From contig OX638371.1 of the NCBI GenBank assembly GCA_951812925.1, forward strand, positions 2,108,001 to 2,172,000: 64,000 nucleotides of DNA, given 5' to 3'. This DNA is from Calliopum simillimum. Lineage: Eukaryota; Arthropoda; Insecta; Diptera; Lauxaniidae. Position numbers and translations under genes: made by a program. This document shows, one piece after another, positions 11,967-23,090 of this stretch. Each line of letters starts with the position of its first letter. Positions within the stretch are counted from its first letter, which is position 1. The notes under the pieces were generated by a model. It saw only the letters and a program-made list of their open reading frames with translations, was not told where the DNA came from and did not search any database.

Positions 11967-12229
11967 TTTTTTTTTGTTTTTGCTTGAACTATACAGTAAG
12001 GTAAATATCACGCCAATTTTTTCATTAAAATTACTAGCAAAAATATATTCTGAATTGACTAAAAAAGTAAGGTGAAATTTATTTCAGTGTAAAGTTGTCA
12101 CTATTCTGACTTAAAATTCTGGTAAAATTTATGAGAAATAAAGTAGCAAGTACTATTTTTCTTTTCCGTGCGTTAACAAAAAAATAATGAACCATGCAAG
12201 AACTGTAAAGTTCAAACAAAAAAACAAGC

Positions 12230-12420
12230 AAAAAAAAAAAAAACGAACTGACCGTATTAGGATTCAAACCGTGGTCTGTTCGTGTGATCGAAACATATTC
12301 TCTGCACTACTGAAGAGTTATGTAAGGTAAGGTAATTTATGTTTGAAATTTAGTGTCAATTACTTTAATTTTTTATTACCCGAGTGGGGTAAAAAATATA
12401 ACGCGGATTCTTCTCCGTGT
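12230..12420 (-). mobile_element. partial family A copy with tRNA-like block
   Basis: The minus strand carries TAGTGCAGAGAATATG, then GGTTTGAATCC (a B-box match with one change) and a downstream CGTTTTTTT run. The flanking AAGGTAAGGTAATTTATGTTT and CTCCGTGTG parts match the 40.7-kb copy. It is truncated at the poly-A side. Confidence 0.65.
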
Positions 12421-12720
12421 GCCTTTCTCTTTCAATTGTTGCAGAAAAAATATTTTGAAAAGTGCACCTTAAACTCCAAAACGGAGTCAGGGCCAGTTAC
12501 CAAAATTTCTTCGACCTTTCCTTATCCATTGGTGCAATACAATTTTTTTTTAGAAAAGTTGACCTAAAACTCCTTACAGGCATCGGGGACACCCAAGACA
12601 GTTTCCAACAATTTTTCTTTGGCCTTTCTTTATCGTTTGGAAAAATATTTTTTTTTTTGAAAGAGGGCGTCAAAACTCATTTAAGAGGTCGTGGCCACCG
12701 CTGATGTGCTGCAAAATTTT
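12420..12720 (+). repeat. diverged copies of the 108-bp satellite
   Basis: CGACCTTTCCTTATCCATTG at 12512 and GGCCTTTCTTTATCGTTTGG at 12621 are about 108 bases apart and match the start of the 108-bp unit at 23.2-23.9 kb (CGACCTTTCCCCATCGATTG). The downstream words (GTGCAATA, a T run, GACCTAAAACTC, CATCGGGGACA) follow the same order as in that array. At least two full units and part of a third are present, more diverged than in the main array. Confidence 0.65.
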
Positions 12721-12736
12721 TTTGCGGCCTAAATAA

Positions 12737-13577
12737 CACAGGTTTACAAAAAACAAATGTCATGGCGTTTTGATCAGACTATGTGTTTCCTGGGGACATT
12801 GACGTCCTAAATCTGAATCCGGGGTCCGTTTTTTTCCAGAACGTCTGAGAAAAAAGATTTCAAGGTCATATGGTCAAAATTTTCATGCGTCTTAGTGATA
12901 AATTCGCTAAAATTCTGAAACTTATTTTTTATCATTGAATTCTTAGTCCTTAAAAAGAATATGTGATCAAAAATGGTCTCTCGAACCTCGTTTCGGAGAT
13001 ATAGCCATCGGAAGATCCGGATATATCTTCTATTAAAACCGCTATAAGTTGGGAACCACTGGATGGATTTGAAAAATATTGATGTCATATGAAAGGTATT
13101 TTGTTGTTGTTGTTGTTGTTGTTGTTGCTGATGTTGTTGATGTATTTGTTGTTGTAATTGAAAAATGTTTAAAATTTCAAAAAAGGTCATATTTCCAAAA
13201 CTATGAATCCAATTTTATAGATTGTCAAAATACCTTTCATATGACACCAATATTTTTTAAATCCATGCAGGGGTTCCCAACTTATCCGGATCTTCCGATG
13301 GCTATATCTCCGATAGTAGGTCCGAGATACCCTTTTTGATCACATATTCTTTTTAAGGACTAAGGATTCAATTATAAAAAATTAGTTTCAGAATTTTAGC
13401 GAATTTATCACTAAACGACAAATGAACCCCATTTTGACCTCCATATGACCTTGAAATCTTTTTTCTCAGACGTTCTGGAAAAAAACAGACGCCGGATTCG
13501 GATTCAAGACGTCAAAGTCCTTAGGAAACACATAGTCTGATCAAAACGCCATGACATTTTTTTTTTGTAAACCTGTG
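12737..13577. mobile_element. CAC-ended palindromic MITE with TAA target duplication
   Basis: CACAGGTTTACAAAAAA at the left end is matched inverted at the right end, and arms of about 370 bp (12737-13105 and 13205-13577) are near-complete reverse complements. Landmarks include GTCATGGCGTTTTGATCAGA and GGAGATATAGCCATCGGAAG. TAA precedes the left end (12734-12736) and follows the right end (13578-13580). The CAC termini and 3-bp duplication would suit a CMC-type (CACTA/Chapaev) derivative, but no transposase is present. The loop is a GTT microsatellite. Confidence 0.8.
13100..13158 (+). repeat. GTT microsatellite in the palindrome loop
   Basis: About ten GTT units, then GTTGCTGATGTTGTTGATG and more GTTGTTG, sit exactly between the two palindrome arms. 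Confidence 0.85.
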
Positions 13578-13578
13578 T

Positions 13579-13636
13579 AATTGAAGTATGATAATTTTAT
13601 ATTGAACTATTTAAACAGTCATTTTTGCAATTTTTA
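13579..13636 (+). repeat. 58-bp dispersed repeat, partner of 718-775
   Basis: Same sequence and orientation as 718-775, starting directly at the target duplication of the palindrome. It shows that the palindrome inserted at the edge of, or into, a copy of this repeat. Confidence 0.75.
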
Positions 13637-15605
13637 CTTTTACTGTTAGTTGAGCAGTTTTGAGGGCAAAGGTAAATAACTATGCCATTCGAAGAACTCT
13701 TTAAGAAACTAGATAAACGTATAAAAGATCAACTAAATTAAAGATGATTCACAATGTCTGAATGTTGGCTTTCTAAATGGCTTTCTTATGGCTATTTTTG
13801 TATGAGAAAAGATCCAAAGTTCAAAGATACTAGATTGTGTAATGAAGAAAATTTGTTTGAAACTAACTACAACCAGTCTAAAATAAGTATTTTAGTTTCA
13901 CCTAAAGCTTTAGTAATGTTTTTTTTTTTTAAATTTAGATTCTTTACATTCTTTTCACGTAAATTTTCATCTTTTAATACACAATAAAAAACAAAGTAAA
14001 AAAAAGAAACGATTCATGTTTCGGTTGCACTTTATGTGCGATTGTGGACACTACGTTTTTCTCGACCAACTCAACACTCGGAATTTGAAATTTGCATATA
14101 AAATTGGAAAAATGCAAATATTTTTATTGTCATGCGGTGTATAAAACATATTTCGTTTTGCACCGAACTCCGAAGCAAGTTGAAAACCACAACAAAAGAA
14201 GCAGGAAAAACGGACCAACTTCTGAAAAAATTATTTTGCATGCAAATAAAAACGACAAACTGGAGCAACTGCACAAACGGCTGCCCAAAAAAAATCGTAC
14301 TTCAGTATGGTAGTATTCATGCCTTGGCGGTACTTATCCGCTGGATCTTAAGAAGGAAATAAAATGAGTTCGCTACTGCTCACTTTTGGCTGTGTTGAAA
14401 AATTATTATCGAACACCTGTACGTAATCAACCACGAAGACAATACCGCATACTGTTCCGCTGATTTCAACTGCTGCTGCTTTCGACTTTAAAGATTTCTT
14501 GGAACTTTTGCATATGAATTGTGCAGTAGCAGTCGCACAGCATCGCTTTGTCCACGCGGGAATAACAACTGCTGACAATGTAGTGGCCAGTAGGAGCAGC
14601 AGTAGCTACAAAAGGTAATAAAGTTGAGCTTACAGATTTCAATACAATGCATAGTTAATATGTAGCAGTCTGTGTTCATATGAGAAACTAGTTAAGTATT
14701 CCCGCAGGATTTGCATGAATATACCCAACCATCCATCCAATGTTGTTTGCCTACCAGACAAAAGTTACAAATGTGTTGACCATTGGGATTTAATTATTTT
14801 TAATTCCATTGATGTTGCTGCAGTGGTCTAACTTAAAATACTTACCTGAAAAAAAATTTTGTAAATTATTTAATTTTGATTTAATAACTCGGAAGTTATT
14901 CTCAATATCAAACAACAGCACTTCGCTTTCGTTTAAAAATATCGACACCTTGGACTTTGTTTTTCTTTTTTGTCCAACTCGAATACTGGCTGTCGCATAA
15001 AAAACGGATCGATTTAAATAAGAGAGAAAAATTATTCAAATGTCATGTTGTATCTGCAATTGAGGATAAGGCATGCAGATAAAAACGAACAAAAAATTGG
15101 CCAAAAAACAACATAAAGTGTTAAGACAAATGCATTTGAAACCGCATGAAACACTCAACACACTCGCTCCTTAGCAACAAATGGTGCTACTGTGCACGAA
15201 TGCGTCCAAAAAGGGTGTAATCGCACTTCATCTTCCGCATGTTGTTGTCGTGGACGTTTACATATTGTGAGCGCGCTGCCTTTGACGATAAATCTGTTCA
15301 TGCAAATAAATTCTAAAGAAGAATTCTAACCAGGAAAACTATAATAAATATGTATATAAGACCGTATCAGAAAGAAAAAGTCCATCGTACACCATCGTAT
15401 CCGAAGCATTCTGGAAAGGCAATTTCGAAAAAAACTTATTTTTTTGACCGAAAGTAGGGTTCACGCATTAACATTTTTCATCATATCTTCATTATTTACA
15501 GTCCGATTTTAAAGCATTGTTTAACAATATTTATGTCTCGAGGGGACCTATTATTTTGCTGCAAAACTCATTGACATCAAGTGCCATGTTCTAGCACTTA
15601 CCCAG
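13637..15605. other. AT-rich interval, no gene
   Basis: No gene, RNA or repeat with a partner elsewhere in the window was recognised. Overlapping short frames around 14070-14680 on both strands lack motifs. Confidence 0.5.
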
Positions 15606-15609
15606 TAGA

Positions 15610-16433
15610 ATTCTCAATGAAAAAAACAGAATTGCTTATCCTTAAGCAAGTAAGCACATACCGTTGGAAATACTGATGAGTACACTCTCGGAGACGTAGT
15701 GGGTAAATATCTGGGTGTCAGGTTAGACTCCAAGCTGACTTACTGGGCGCAGATTCAACATGCGGCTACTAAAGCAGGTCAAGTGACGGCATCACTGTCG
15801 AGCAAATGAAAGCTTTTGATGGCTACTGCCCAATCAGTCTTGCTATACGGCTGCGAGGGTAGGCAGACTTAGTTAAAAGAATAACTTTCGAAAAGCCCTG
15901 AGTTCGGTGCAAAAAACCGGAACAGCACTACGCGCAGGGTCGTCGTACCGCATTGTGTCACATGCTGCGGCGCTGGTAATTAGCAGAACGATACCAATAG
16001 ACTTGCTGGTCCTGGAGCGTCAAAGACTGTGAACGCTGAAAAACCAACTGGTAAGCCAGTGGACAGCGCACGATGTCAGGGCTTACACCTTACAATGCTT
16101 GCAAGAGAGATAGCAAAATAAAACCTTCGGACACTGGACTGCGCGGCTAATACCCCTGTTGAACACCTGGTTAGACAGGAAGTTCGGCGAGGTAAATTAT
16201 TACAGAACGAAGCTGCTATCGGGACATGGATATTTTCAGAAATTCCTAAACAAGATGGCAATGGCTGCAACTGCAGCGACGCAGAACTCGACGATGCGGA
16301 ACATATGTTCTCCAATTGCAGAAATTGGGCGGAGAGAAGACGGGAGTTGCATGATCGCGTTGGTCCACTTACAGTCGAAAACATCATACCAACTATGCTG
16401 ATAAGCGAAGAAAATTGGTTATTAATTGGATGA
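15610..16433 (+). pseudogene. R1-like non-LTR retrotransposon relic (end of RT to C-terminal zinc cluster)
   Basis: The 3' part of a reverse transcriptase ORF can be read in pieces. KYLGVRLDSKLTYWAQIQHA is the conserved block after the RT palm; LLMATAQSVLLYGCE follows near 15810. Next come TWLDRKFGEVNYY and LLSGHGYFQKFLNK (about 16165-16250), and after a frame change GCNCSDAELDDAEHMFSNC, a CCHC-type cluster, then ISEENWLLIG and a stop at 16431-16433. The order and the motifs fit the C-terminal third of R1-clade insect LINEs. An in-frame TGA follows SLSSK and several frames must be joined, so it is dead. Upstream catalytic YADD sequence, 5' ORF1 and a clear A-tail are not seen. LOA or I clades are less likely alternatives. 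Confidence 0.72.
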
Positions 16434-17065
16434 TATGTAGAGAGCGTACTTCGCTTAAAGAAAAGTGATCTTAATGCTTATCAAGCTGCCAGAAGTTAAG
16501 AAATCCTTCGACATTAAAAAACGCTGTCGCTACGCATCATCCTGCTTTGCCGCTGGCGCTCTTAATTTCTTTGGTTGGGGTCTCGACACTAGGTCCTGTT
16601 TGCCTTGACAGAGACCAACAGGGTTCCAGAACAGGAGAACTTGCGTCCTCGCAGAGACCTCATTCGTCCTCGGCTAAGAGCCAAGTCGTGATATCAATCA
16701 AACGACCAAAAATTATTGCAACTATTATTGTATGTAGGACATTACTTTTGCCTCGAAATGGTACTTAACACCGTTGGTACGGCCACTCCTCAATTGTTCT
16801 TTTCTTCTACTAGTATGGGGGATGATGTTAAATTGAAAACAAATCGAGCCTAGTCTGAGGCTCGGTAACTCATCAAAAATGAAGGAAAAGCCCGAGCCTC
16901 GGCGGTGATTTTTCATTGAAATTTATATCAAGTGATACGGTCTAATGCTGGGAAAAATCCCTAAACATTGGAAAAGGTGAAAAATTCTGTAGGTAATGTC
17001 AAAAATCATTAAAATTTCCTAAAATATTTGTATACGTTGACTAAAAAGAAAGTTTAGAAAAGTTA
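16434..17065. other. interval between R1-like relic and mariner
   Basis: The first part may be the decayed 3' UTR of the retrotransposon. A less AT-rich stretch with CGAGCCTCGG-type words lies around 16840-16900. No gene is recognised. Confidence 0.4.
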
Positions 17066-17770
17066 GCTTAGTTTGACCAATTTTTTTTTTTTTACATATC
17101 AAAATAACTTATTGAGTCAAATATTTTCCATTGTTATTGACCAGCTTTCGACATCTTTCGGGCAAAACCATAACACTGTTCTGAAAGAATTCCTGGGGTT
17201 TCTGTTCAAAAAACTCGGACAAGACATTTTTGCAAACTTCTAGGGAATTCAATTTTATGACATCAAGGTAATTATGCAACGAGTGAAACAAATGATAATC
17301 CCAAGGTGCAAGGTCCGGGTTGTATGGTGGATACATTAAAACTTACCAGCCAAGCTGCCTCAGTTTTTGGCGGGTCACCAAAGAAGTACGTGGTCTAGCG
17401 TAGTCATGATGAAAGACGGTGCCTACTCTGTTGACTAATTCCGGTTGTTTTTTATTGACCGCTTCATTCAATCTTGTAAATTGCAGTTCCGAACTAATCG
17501 TTTGGCCACGCGGAAGCTTCTCGTTGTACACAGGACCGAAGAAATCCCACCAAATACTAAGCAAAACCTGCCTTAGCGAATTTTTTCCGATTCTGCACTC
17601 ATTTTAGTGACGTTAAAACAGTTGAATAATAACAAAATGTCAATGGGTATAAATTGTTTATGATTCTCAGAGATGTCAACTACTTTCAGCAACAAAGAGC
17701 TGACAGAACGAACGAGTACTAACAATGTTATCGTACTTTAAACTTTGCTATTCCATTTTTGTGATTTTTC
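17066..17770 (-). mobile_element. internally deleted mariner
   Basis: On the minus strand a 5' UTR and an ATG at 17602 (MSAESEKIR) lead within a few codons into the middle of the catalytic domain, so about the first half of the transposase is deleted. The frame then continues to its C-terminus near 17109, followed by a poly-A run (poly-T on plus at 17080-17095). The outer limits are approximate: CTTAGTTTGACCAATTTTTT on the left and TTTTTCTTTTTAGGCAACTT on the right are candidate termini, but they match poorly. Confidence 0.7.
17109..17602 (-). pseudogene. mariner transposase, N-terminal half deleted
   Basis: After MSAESEKIR and a stop, the frame gives LLSIWWDFFGPVYNEKLPRG, later VFHHDYARPRTSLVTRQKL, then MYPPYNPDLAPWDYHLF, and ends NNGKYLTQ. 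The Asp of HHD and the Asp of APWD are 34 residues apart, the DD34D arrangement of mariner. The first catalytic Asp lies in the deleted part. One codon after RQLGW is TAA, where most relatives have Glu. The N-terminal helix-turn-helix domain is missing. By eye the core is nearest the mellifera-type mariners (LGWEVL.HPPYSPDLAPSDYHLF), but subfamily assignment needs a tree. It is inactive. Confidence 0.8.
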
Positions 17771-19890
17771 TTTTTAGGCAACTTTATTTAAGTATTCGAA
17801 AAACGTTTTATGGGTATAAGTCGAGAAGTAGTGAAAAATTCCAAAAGTGATAAAAGTGGGTATATAAGTATTTCGGAAACATTGGAAAGGTATGATTGTC
17901 TCAATAGGAAAGATTATTATTATTTTAAATGAAGATTAAATGAAGAAGTCTGATAGGAAAGCTTGGACTTAAGTACATACTGAATTTTTAAGAAACACAC
18001 GCTGACAATTCGAAAGTGGGGTCCGGCATTGATATTGTGGTTTTATCCATTTAAAGTCTTTAAGCAAATTAGAAAATCCTTTACCCCAAGTCAAATTTTT
18101 CGTTTTGATATATAAACAAAGATCAAAAAATTAAATCGAATGCAACTCGAGCGTCCTTGATCACTCTAAGAAGTTAGCCTTTTTCAGCACATCCCTAGTT
18201 TGAAATCCTTCAACTCATTTTGTTTTTACACTGTAAAACGTTCTATCTCTTTTGTAGCAATTCCTTGATACTCGCGTGCAACGATTTGTTTGGAATTTGC
18301 ATAAAAATCAATGCAAATTCTTCGCTTTATTTTATGTTCAACATTCTGTCGACATAATCTGAACACAATAAAATTCGTATAATTTTCCGATCACGCTCTG
18401 TGACAACATGACGCTTTTGTTGTTCAAGTTGGTGCTCGCTCTGTCTGATACCATTGTACCAACTTTACAACAGACCAGGCGGGATATGTTGTCCTATGTA
18501 TACTAAAGATCTGGATTGAATATATGTAATATGTAGTTGAATAAGTTGCAGTTGTTACAGTTGTTCCTTAGGTAGGTGCCATTGTTTCCAAGTGTTGTGT
18601 TGAAAGTGAACCAATCGCACTTAAAAATGTTAAAATCTTGTAGTTACAATGTGAGAAGTACCTTAGTTTTTTTGATAAAAAATGTACTTAGTCTGACTTT
18701 TATATGCCATGAACGCATGGTGAAGAATATCGGAGACACTTGTATAATTGTTGTTTCTCGGGCTTATTTTTAATAGTTTTTGTACACAAAGTGTTTTAGA
18801 TTCGCATATAACATTTTAAGATTTTTCGAGTTTTTAAACTCTAAATGTATGAACTTGACCTCAATGTCTCATTCATAACATTTTCCAACCCAAACCGCTC
18901 ACGATTCGATTTCTCATAATAATCGTTCAGTCATTCTTGCGCCCAGCGTATGCTTATCTTAAGGTATCTTCTTTTATGGAGCACCGCCAACAACTCAAAT
19001 AGAACATGATAAAAATTGTAGCTTCCGAGACAAAGGCTCTGCCACCAACAACAACAGCAAGTTGCTGCTGCTGATGATAATTCGGAAGATAGTGAAGCAG
19101 TGAATTACCATATTCACGGGACCAAAGACAAAAGACCGCATCGATTTCATGAATAAAACATTTTTGTTTTGTTTTGTTGTCTGTTGCAAGCAGAAGTAAG
19201 CTTACAACAACTCCAACAATAGCAATAAGTTGCCACTAGTTTTAACCGAGTGTCATCGAGGCGTAATCGAACTAATGCCAACATTTACAAGCTCACCAAC
19301 TTTGCAATATCTACTTGGCTTTTTCGGGGGCCAGGCAACATTTTTCAGTTGCTGACGTTTGGCAAAACTTATTGCTTTGTCTCGCTGTCCATAGTTGTTG
19401 TATTCGTATTTGTCTTCTTTTGGCTGAATGCTATTGACTGACCCACAACTCGGAAAGATGTTCCAAGAAACAATTCCAGTGCGAATCTTTTGAGTTTTTA
19501 ATATACCGTACCACTGCGCTTCCGCGACAGCAGCGGCAGCGATTGTTGCAGTCGTCGGATGTTTATTAATGGCAATAAATCAGCGCTTCAAAATGCAGCA
19601 GCCAACTTCACGCATTAAATATGCGCGCATTTTGAGCAGGGCAGCCAATGTTTCAGTTTAACAGCATGTTGTTGTTATTGTCAATGATGTTTATCATGTT
19701 GCTGATGTTGTTTGTTGTTGTTGTAGTTTTATGATATGCCTTTTATTAATGTGGGATGTAGAAGTTGAGCAGCTTTAAAAATTTTTATTTTTTGCTTCAG
19801 GCTAGAATTTTATTAACCCATTTTGATCTTTTTGAATCAAAATTTACTCAAAACACAGCCTTGAAAACAAGAAAAACAACATTATCCAAC
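17771..19890. other. AT-rich interval with opa-type runs
   Basis: No gene recognised. AACAACAACAGCAAG-type runs occur at 19045-19070 and TTG/GTT runs at 19660-19725. The short frames on both strands carry no domain. Confidence 0.5.
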
Positions 19891-20110
19891 ACAGCCATTT
19901 CTTGCCCAGCGTAACAAGAACTGACCTCAGCGCCTCGGATTTCGCTAAAATTTGGTACATGGTTTCGTTTCATGCCAAAACCGATGAAAATGGCAAAAAA
20001 ATGTTCCTATTTTTTGTGGACTTGGGAGGGGTACAAATAGTGGAAAATCGGTTAATTTTGACAAAGATTCCTTCTCATAATTATGAATTCATATGAAAGA
20101 TAGTTCTGTC
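19891..20110 (+). repeat. single arm of the 55-kb foldback family
   Basis: ACAGCCATTTCTTGCCCAGC followed by GTAACAAGA matches the left terminus at 55176 onward. The parallel continues through TTTGGTACATGGTTTCGTNTCATGCCAAA, GGCAAAAAAA and the GGAGGGGTNCAAA.AGTGGAAAA block. A weaker match to the inner arm (CATATGAAAG..TCTTCTTTCTAGAAAAAATATTTT) follows to about 20145. The second arm and the loop are absent, so this is a solo arm. Confidence 0.75.
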
Positions 20111-22545
20111 TTCTTTCTAGAAAAAATATTTTCGGAAATCTAAAAAATAGGCCATCAAGTATCTATACATTAATACGCACGACAAAAGATTGTCCTATCT
20201 TTTTTAATATGTTAGAAATGTAGCACGACTTTGAATTATACACCATTAGAAAGGTATTTGTGTGTAAATGTGCACAAAGCGAATATCATTTTAATATTTT
20301 GCCATTAAGCCAGGAAAAATTAAATGCAAATTTCAATATTAACAACGACAAAATACGCGGTCACACAGAGCTGAAAAGAGGATACAGCACAAAGAGAAAG
20401 ACAAAAAGCTGACTGACACTGAATTCATGTGTTTTGATTTTTTCCTGTGGGGTTATTATCTCAAATCTAAAGTTTACTCTAATAGACCAACTCTCTGGCT
20501 CATTTGAAATGGTAGACATCAAAGAGCCTAACTGCCGAGTCCTCGTAAAAAATTTTAGTGTTCGAATAACTTAGTGCTGTGGATGATAAGAAATAAATTC
20601 CCAAATTGTGCATTTCATTTAATAATAAAAATATTTTCGATAGATGGCTTACTTTATTTTTATTTGGTCCTCTAAATATAAACTTTCTTTTGGGACACGC
20701 TGTATTAGTAAAAAAATCCATGGAAAAACCACTACTCAAAACAATTTTTTCCACCACCTTTTTAAAAAAAATATTATGCCTGTATAAAACATTAAATTGT
20801 ACTAAAATGGGTTAAGGGTGTAACTTTACTGTAAGCCTCTGCGCAGATATCGAAAATACTGCATGTATTCGAAGGTTGTTGAAATGGAGCCTCCTGGTTT
20901 ATGTTTTTCGTCAATTGTAAACCTTTCAACTTGTCCAACGCGTTGTGTCATCATAAATTTGCAAAATACATTTTGACGCTGATGGATTCCTTGTTTTTAG
21001 TTTGATGAAATCAGAACAAGTGAATTTCTGTGTGTACATATTGTGCAAAATAATTCATCATTATAATGACAGAAATCGGAGTCGGAGATTTTAAATTTTT
21101 GGCTCGGAAAGTGTGTGCCTCTTCAGCTTAATAGATGCAAGCAAACTGAAGCCCTCGCTTGCATAATGTGACTAAACGACTGACCATAAGCATCAGTTTA
21201 AAATTTACTTTGACCCCAACTACTCAAGACTTTTCAAATCACAATTAAAAGTCGATAATGTGTAAAATACCATAATTGCGTCCCCACTTTTGGTCACCCC
21301 AAATAATGAGCTTTTAATACCTAACTCTGCGTATGTGGCTCGGTTTAATTCCTCACAAAATCCTTGATGCTGGTGCTTGACGCAGCATTTTATCAGTCAT
21401 CACGAGATGACGTTGATTAAAGGCAGGATTAGACGATGACACTCTGCTAAATGACTGCTGCAACAGTCCATTGGCATGAGCTGAAGGTGTGTATGTAGTT
21501 CTGGGTGAGTGTGTTTTTGTTTGTCTCAATGGGTAACTGCTGTGTTCTGGTCAAAACTCATTTGCAAACTCACAACGGGAAGTTGAAGAAAAATTGCGTA
21601 AGGGCAGTGCTGCAGTGAAAATTGCGTCATTTTGTGTGCAGGGTAAAAAGTGGACAACTCTTGTAAATGTAGAAATTGTAGTTTTTTCTTTGTGAACTCT
21701 TTAAAAATTATCAAACGTTTTCAAAAAAAGCTTTTGTGTAAAATGTATTTCTTTCTCACAAGATAAATAGATCTTCCATAGTTCTAAAGACTAAAAAAAT
21801 CCATTCTCCAAATCTTCTTCCCTCAACGTTTAACACGTGCTGTTTAAAATTTCAAGCTCTTATCATATTTTAAAATCTTTTTTTTTTGTTTGAGAAAAAT
21901 ATATCCCTTTGCTAAAGAAAAGTGTTAAATATCTTGATAGCCAACAAAAGCATCAATTCGCTCAAGCGTTGTGCAATAAAGATATTTGCTATTTTCCACA
22001 ACTTTTTCCCCCTTTTTTTTATTTTGGCACAACCCGCTCCATTTCATTGTTAGTGGTTTGGTGGCCCATAAACGAAAAAAAAAAAAACAAAACCCGTCAT
22101 TGACCACATTTTTCAACATAAGCGCAGGAATGTCGCCGTTTATCTCTAAAATGTGAAATGTATTCTCCAACAAAGCTCTGAAATGTGCACAAAGTACTTT
22201 TTGTTTTTGTTGTTTTCGGTAACCCTATTACAACAACAACAGCAATAGCAGCACTAAACACCCATAACAACTTTGTCACCGAAAATAACAAAGTAATTTT
22301 ATTTTACCATTCGAAATGTGGAGTCTTATGGGTTCTTTTCCTCTAAACATGATATTTACGAGATTGGCTACACGCACAAAAATGTTTTATATTAATTGGA
22401 AACAAAAGTTATAATTTTAAATAATATCCCTATAGGACTGGCGAAGCCAATAGTCTGAATAGCCCCATCTTTGGTGTAGTTATTTTGTAATAAAACCAAA
22501 GCAGACTACACTTAAAACAAGAATAAACTTACTTAAATTATCAAT
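20111..22545. other. AT-rich interval, no gene
   Basis: No gene recognised. Around 20690 TTTGGGACACGCTGTATTA resembles the generic end of some arthropod repeats, but I could not find its partner. The remainder is unassigned. Confidence 0.45.
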
Positions 22546-23090
22546 TGTAACACAAATAGTCCAAATGTAATGCAAATTCGGTCATTTGTATTAAAAATGG
22601 TCCGGTTGTAATGCATAATCCGTCATTAATATCAAATGTGGGCTAATTGTGTATCGATTGTGTCAGTGAAATTATAACTTTACTGACTACGTACTGGTTG
22701 GCAGTACGTCGACTGTGAAGAAGGGCAAACGATAGTGTATCGGTCTAATGCCTTGAGCATGATGATTTTCAATTCCAATTTTCAAATTTCCACTAATTTG
22801 TATAGGATTTGTCTGAACAGCTTTCGGAGCGGAAAATGAATCATGTGTCCAACATAATCGAGGTATAAAATAATAAAAAAATTGTAAAAGAAATTTCACC
22901 CGCGCTGAAATTCGAACCCGGAACACAATGATCAGAAATATAAAACAAAGTCTTGACATTATTGTGTAAAATTTGTATACAAATTCTTTGAATTTTAAAA
23001 ATAAAATAAAAAAAATTGGCCTTCTTCTGGTCCGAATGTAATACATAATTAGACAATTGACCTTTTTCTGGTCCGAATGTAATACAAAAG
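22546..23090 (+). repeat. short degenerate repeats with GGTCCGAATGTAATRC motif
   Basis: GTCCAAATGTAATGCAAATT near 22559, GGTCCGGTTGTAATGCATAA near 22599, and GGTCCGAATGTAATACA near 23029 and 23070 are versions of one unit of about 40 bases. The last two are in direct tandem. Between them, near 22905, the minus strand has CCGGGTTCGAATTTCAGCGC, another B-box-like word. The block leads directly into the 108-bp array. Confidence 0.55.

Larger units (their letters stand above)
10875..12170 (+). mobile_element. family A element, rearranged copy with nested pogo-like element
   Basis: It begins CACGGAGAAAACTACGCATC and ends TTTTCTTTTCCGTG, giving short terminal inverted repeats of the CACGGAGAAAA type. 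Shared landmarks with the copies at 40.7 and 51.4 kb are ACTCCACTCG near 10905, TTTTTGGACAGA near 11260, a tRNA-like block near 11940, and TGAATTGACTAAA..AAGTAAGG near 12050-12070. The left part is longer than in the other copies and contains duplicated, degraded segments. A pogo-like element has inserted between the GGACAGA landmark and the tRNA-like block. No protein of its own is seen. Confidence 0.65.

Noticed and set aside
12807..13190. minus-strand frame with a glutamine run
   Set aside because: The Gln run is the GTT microsatellite at the palindrome axis read in one frame; the rest is palindrome arm.
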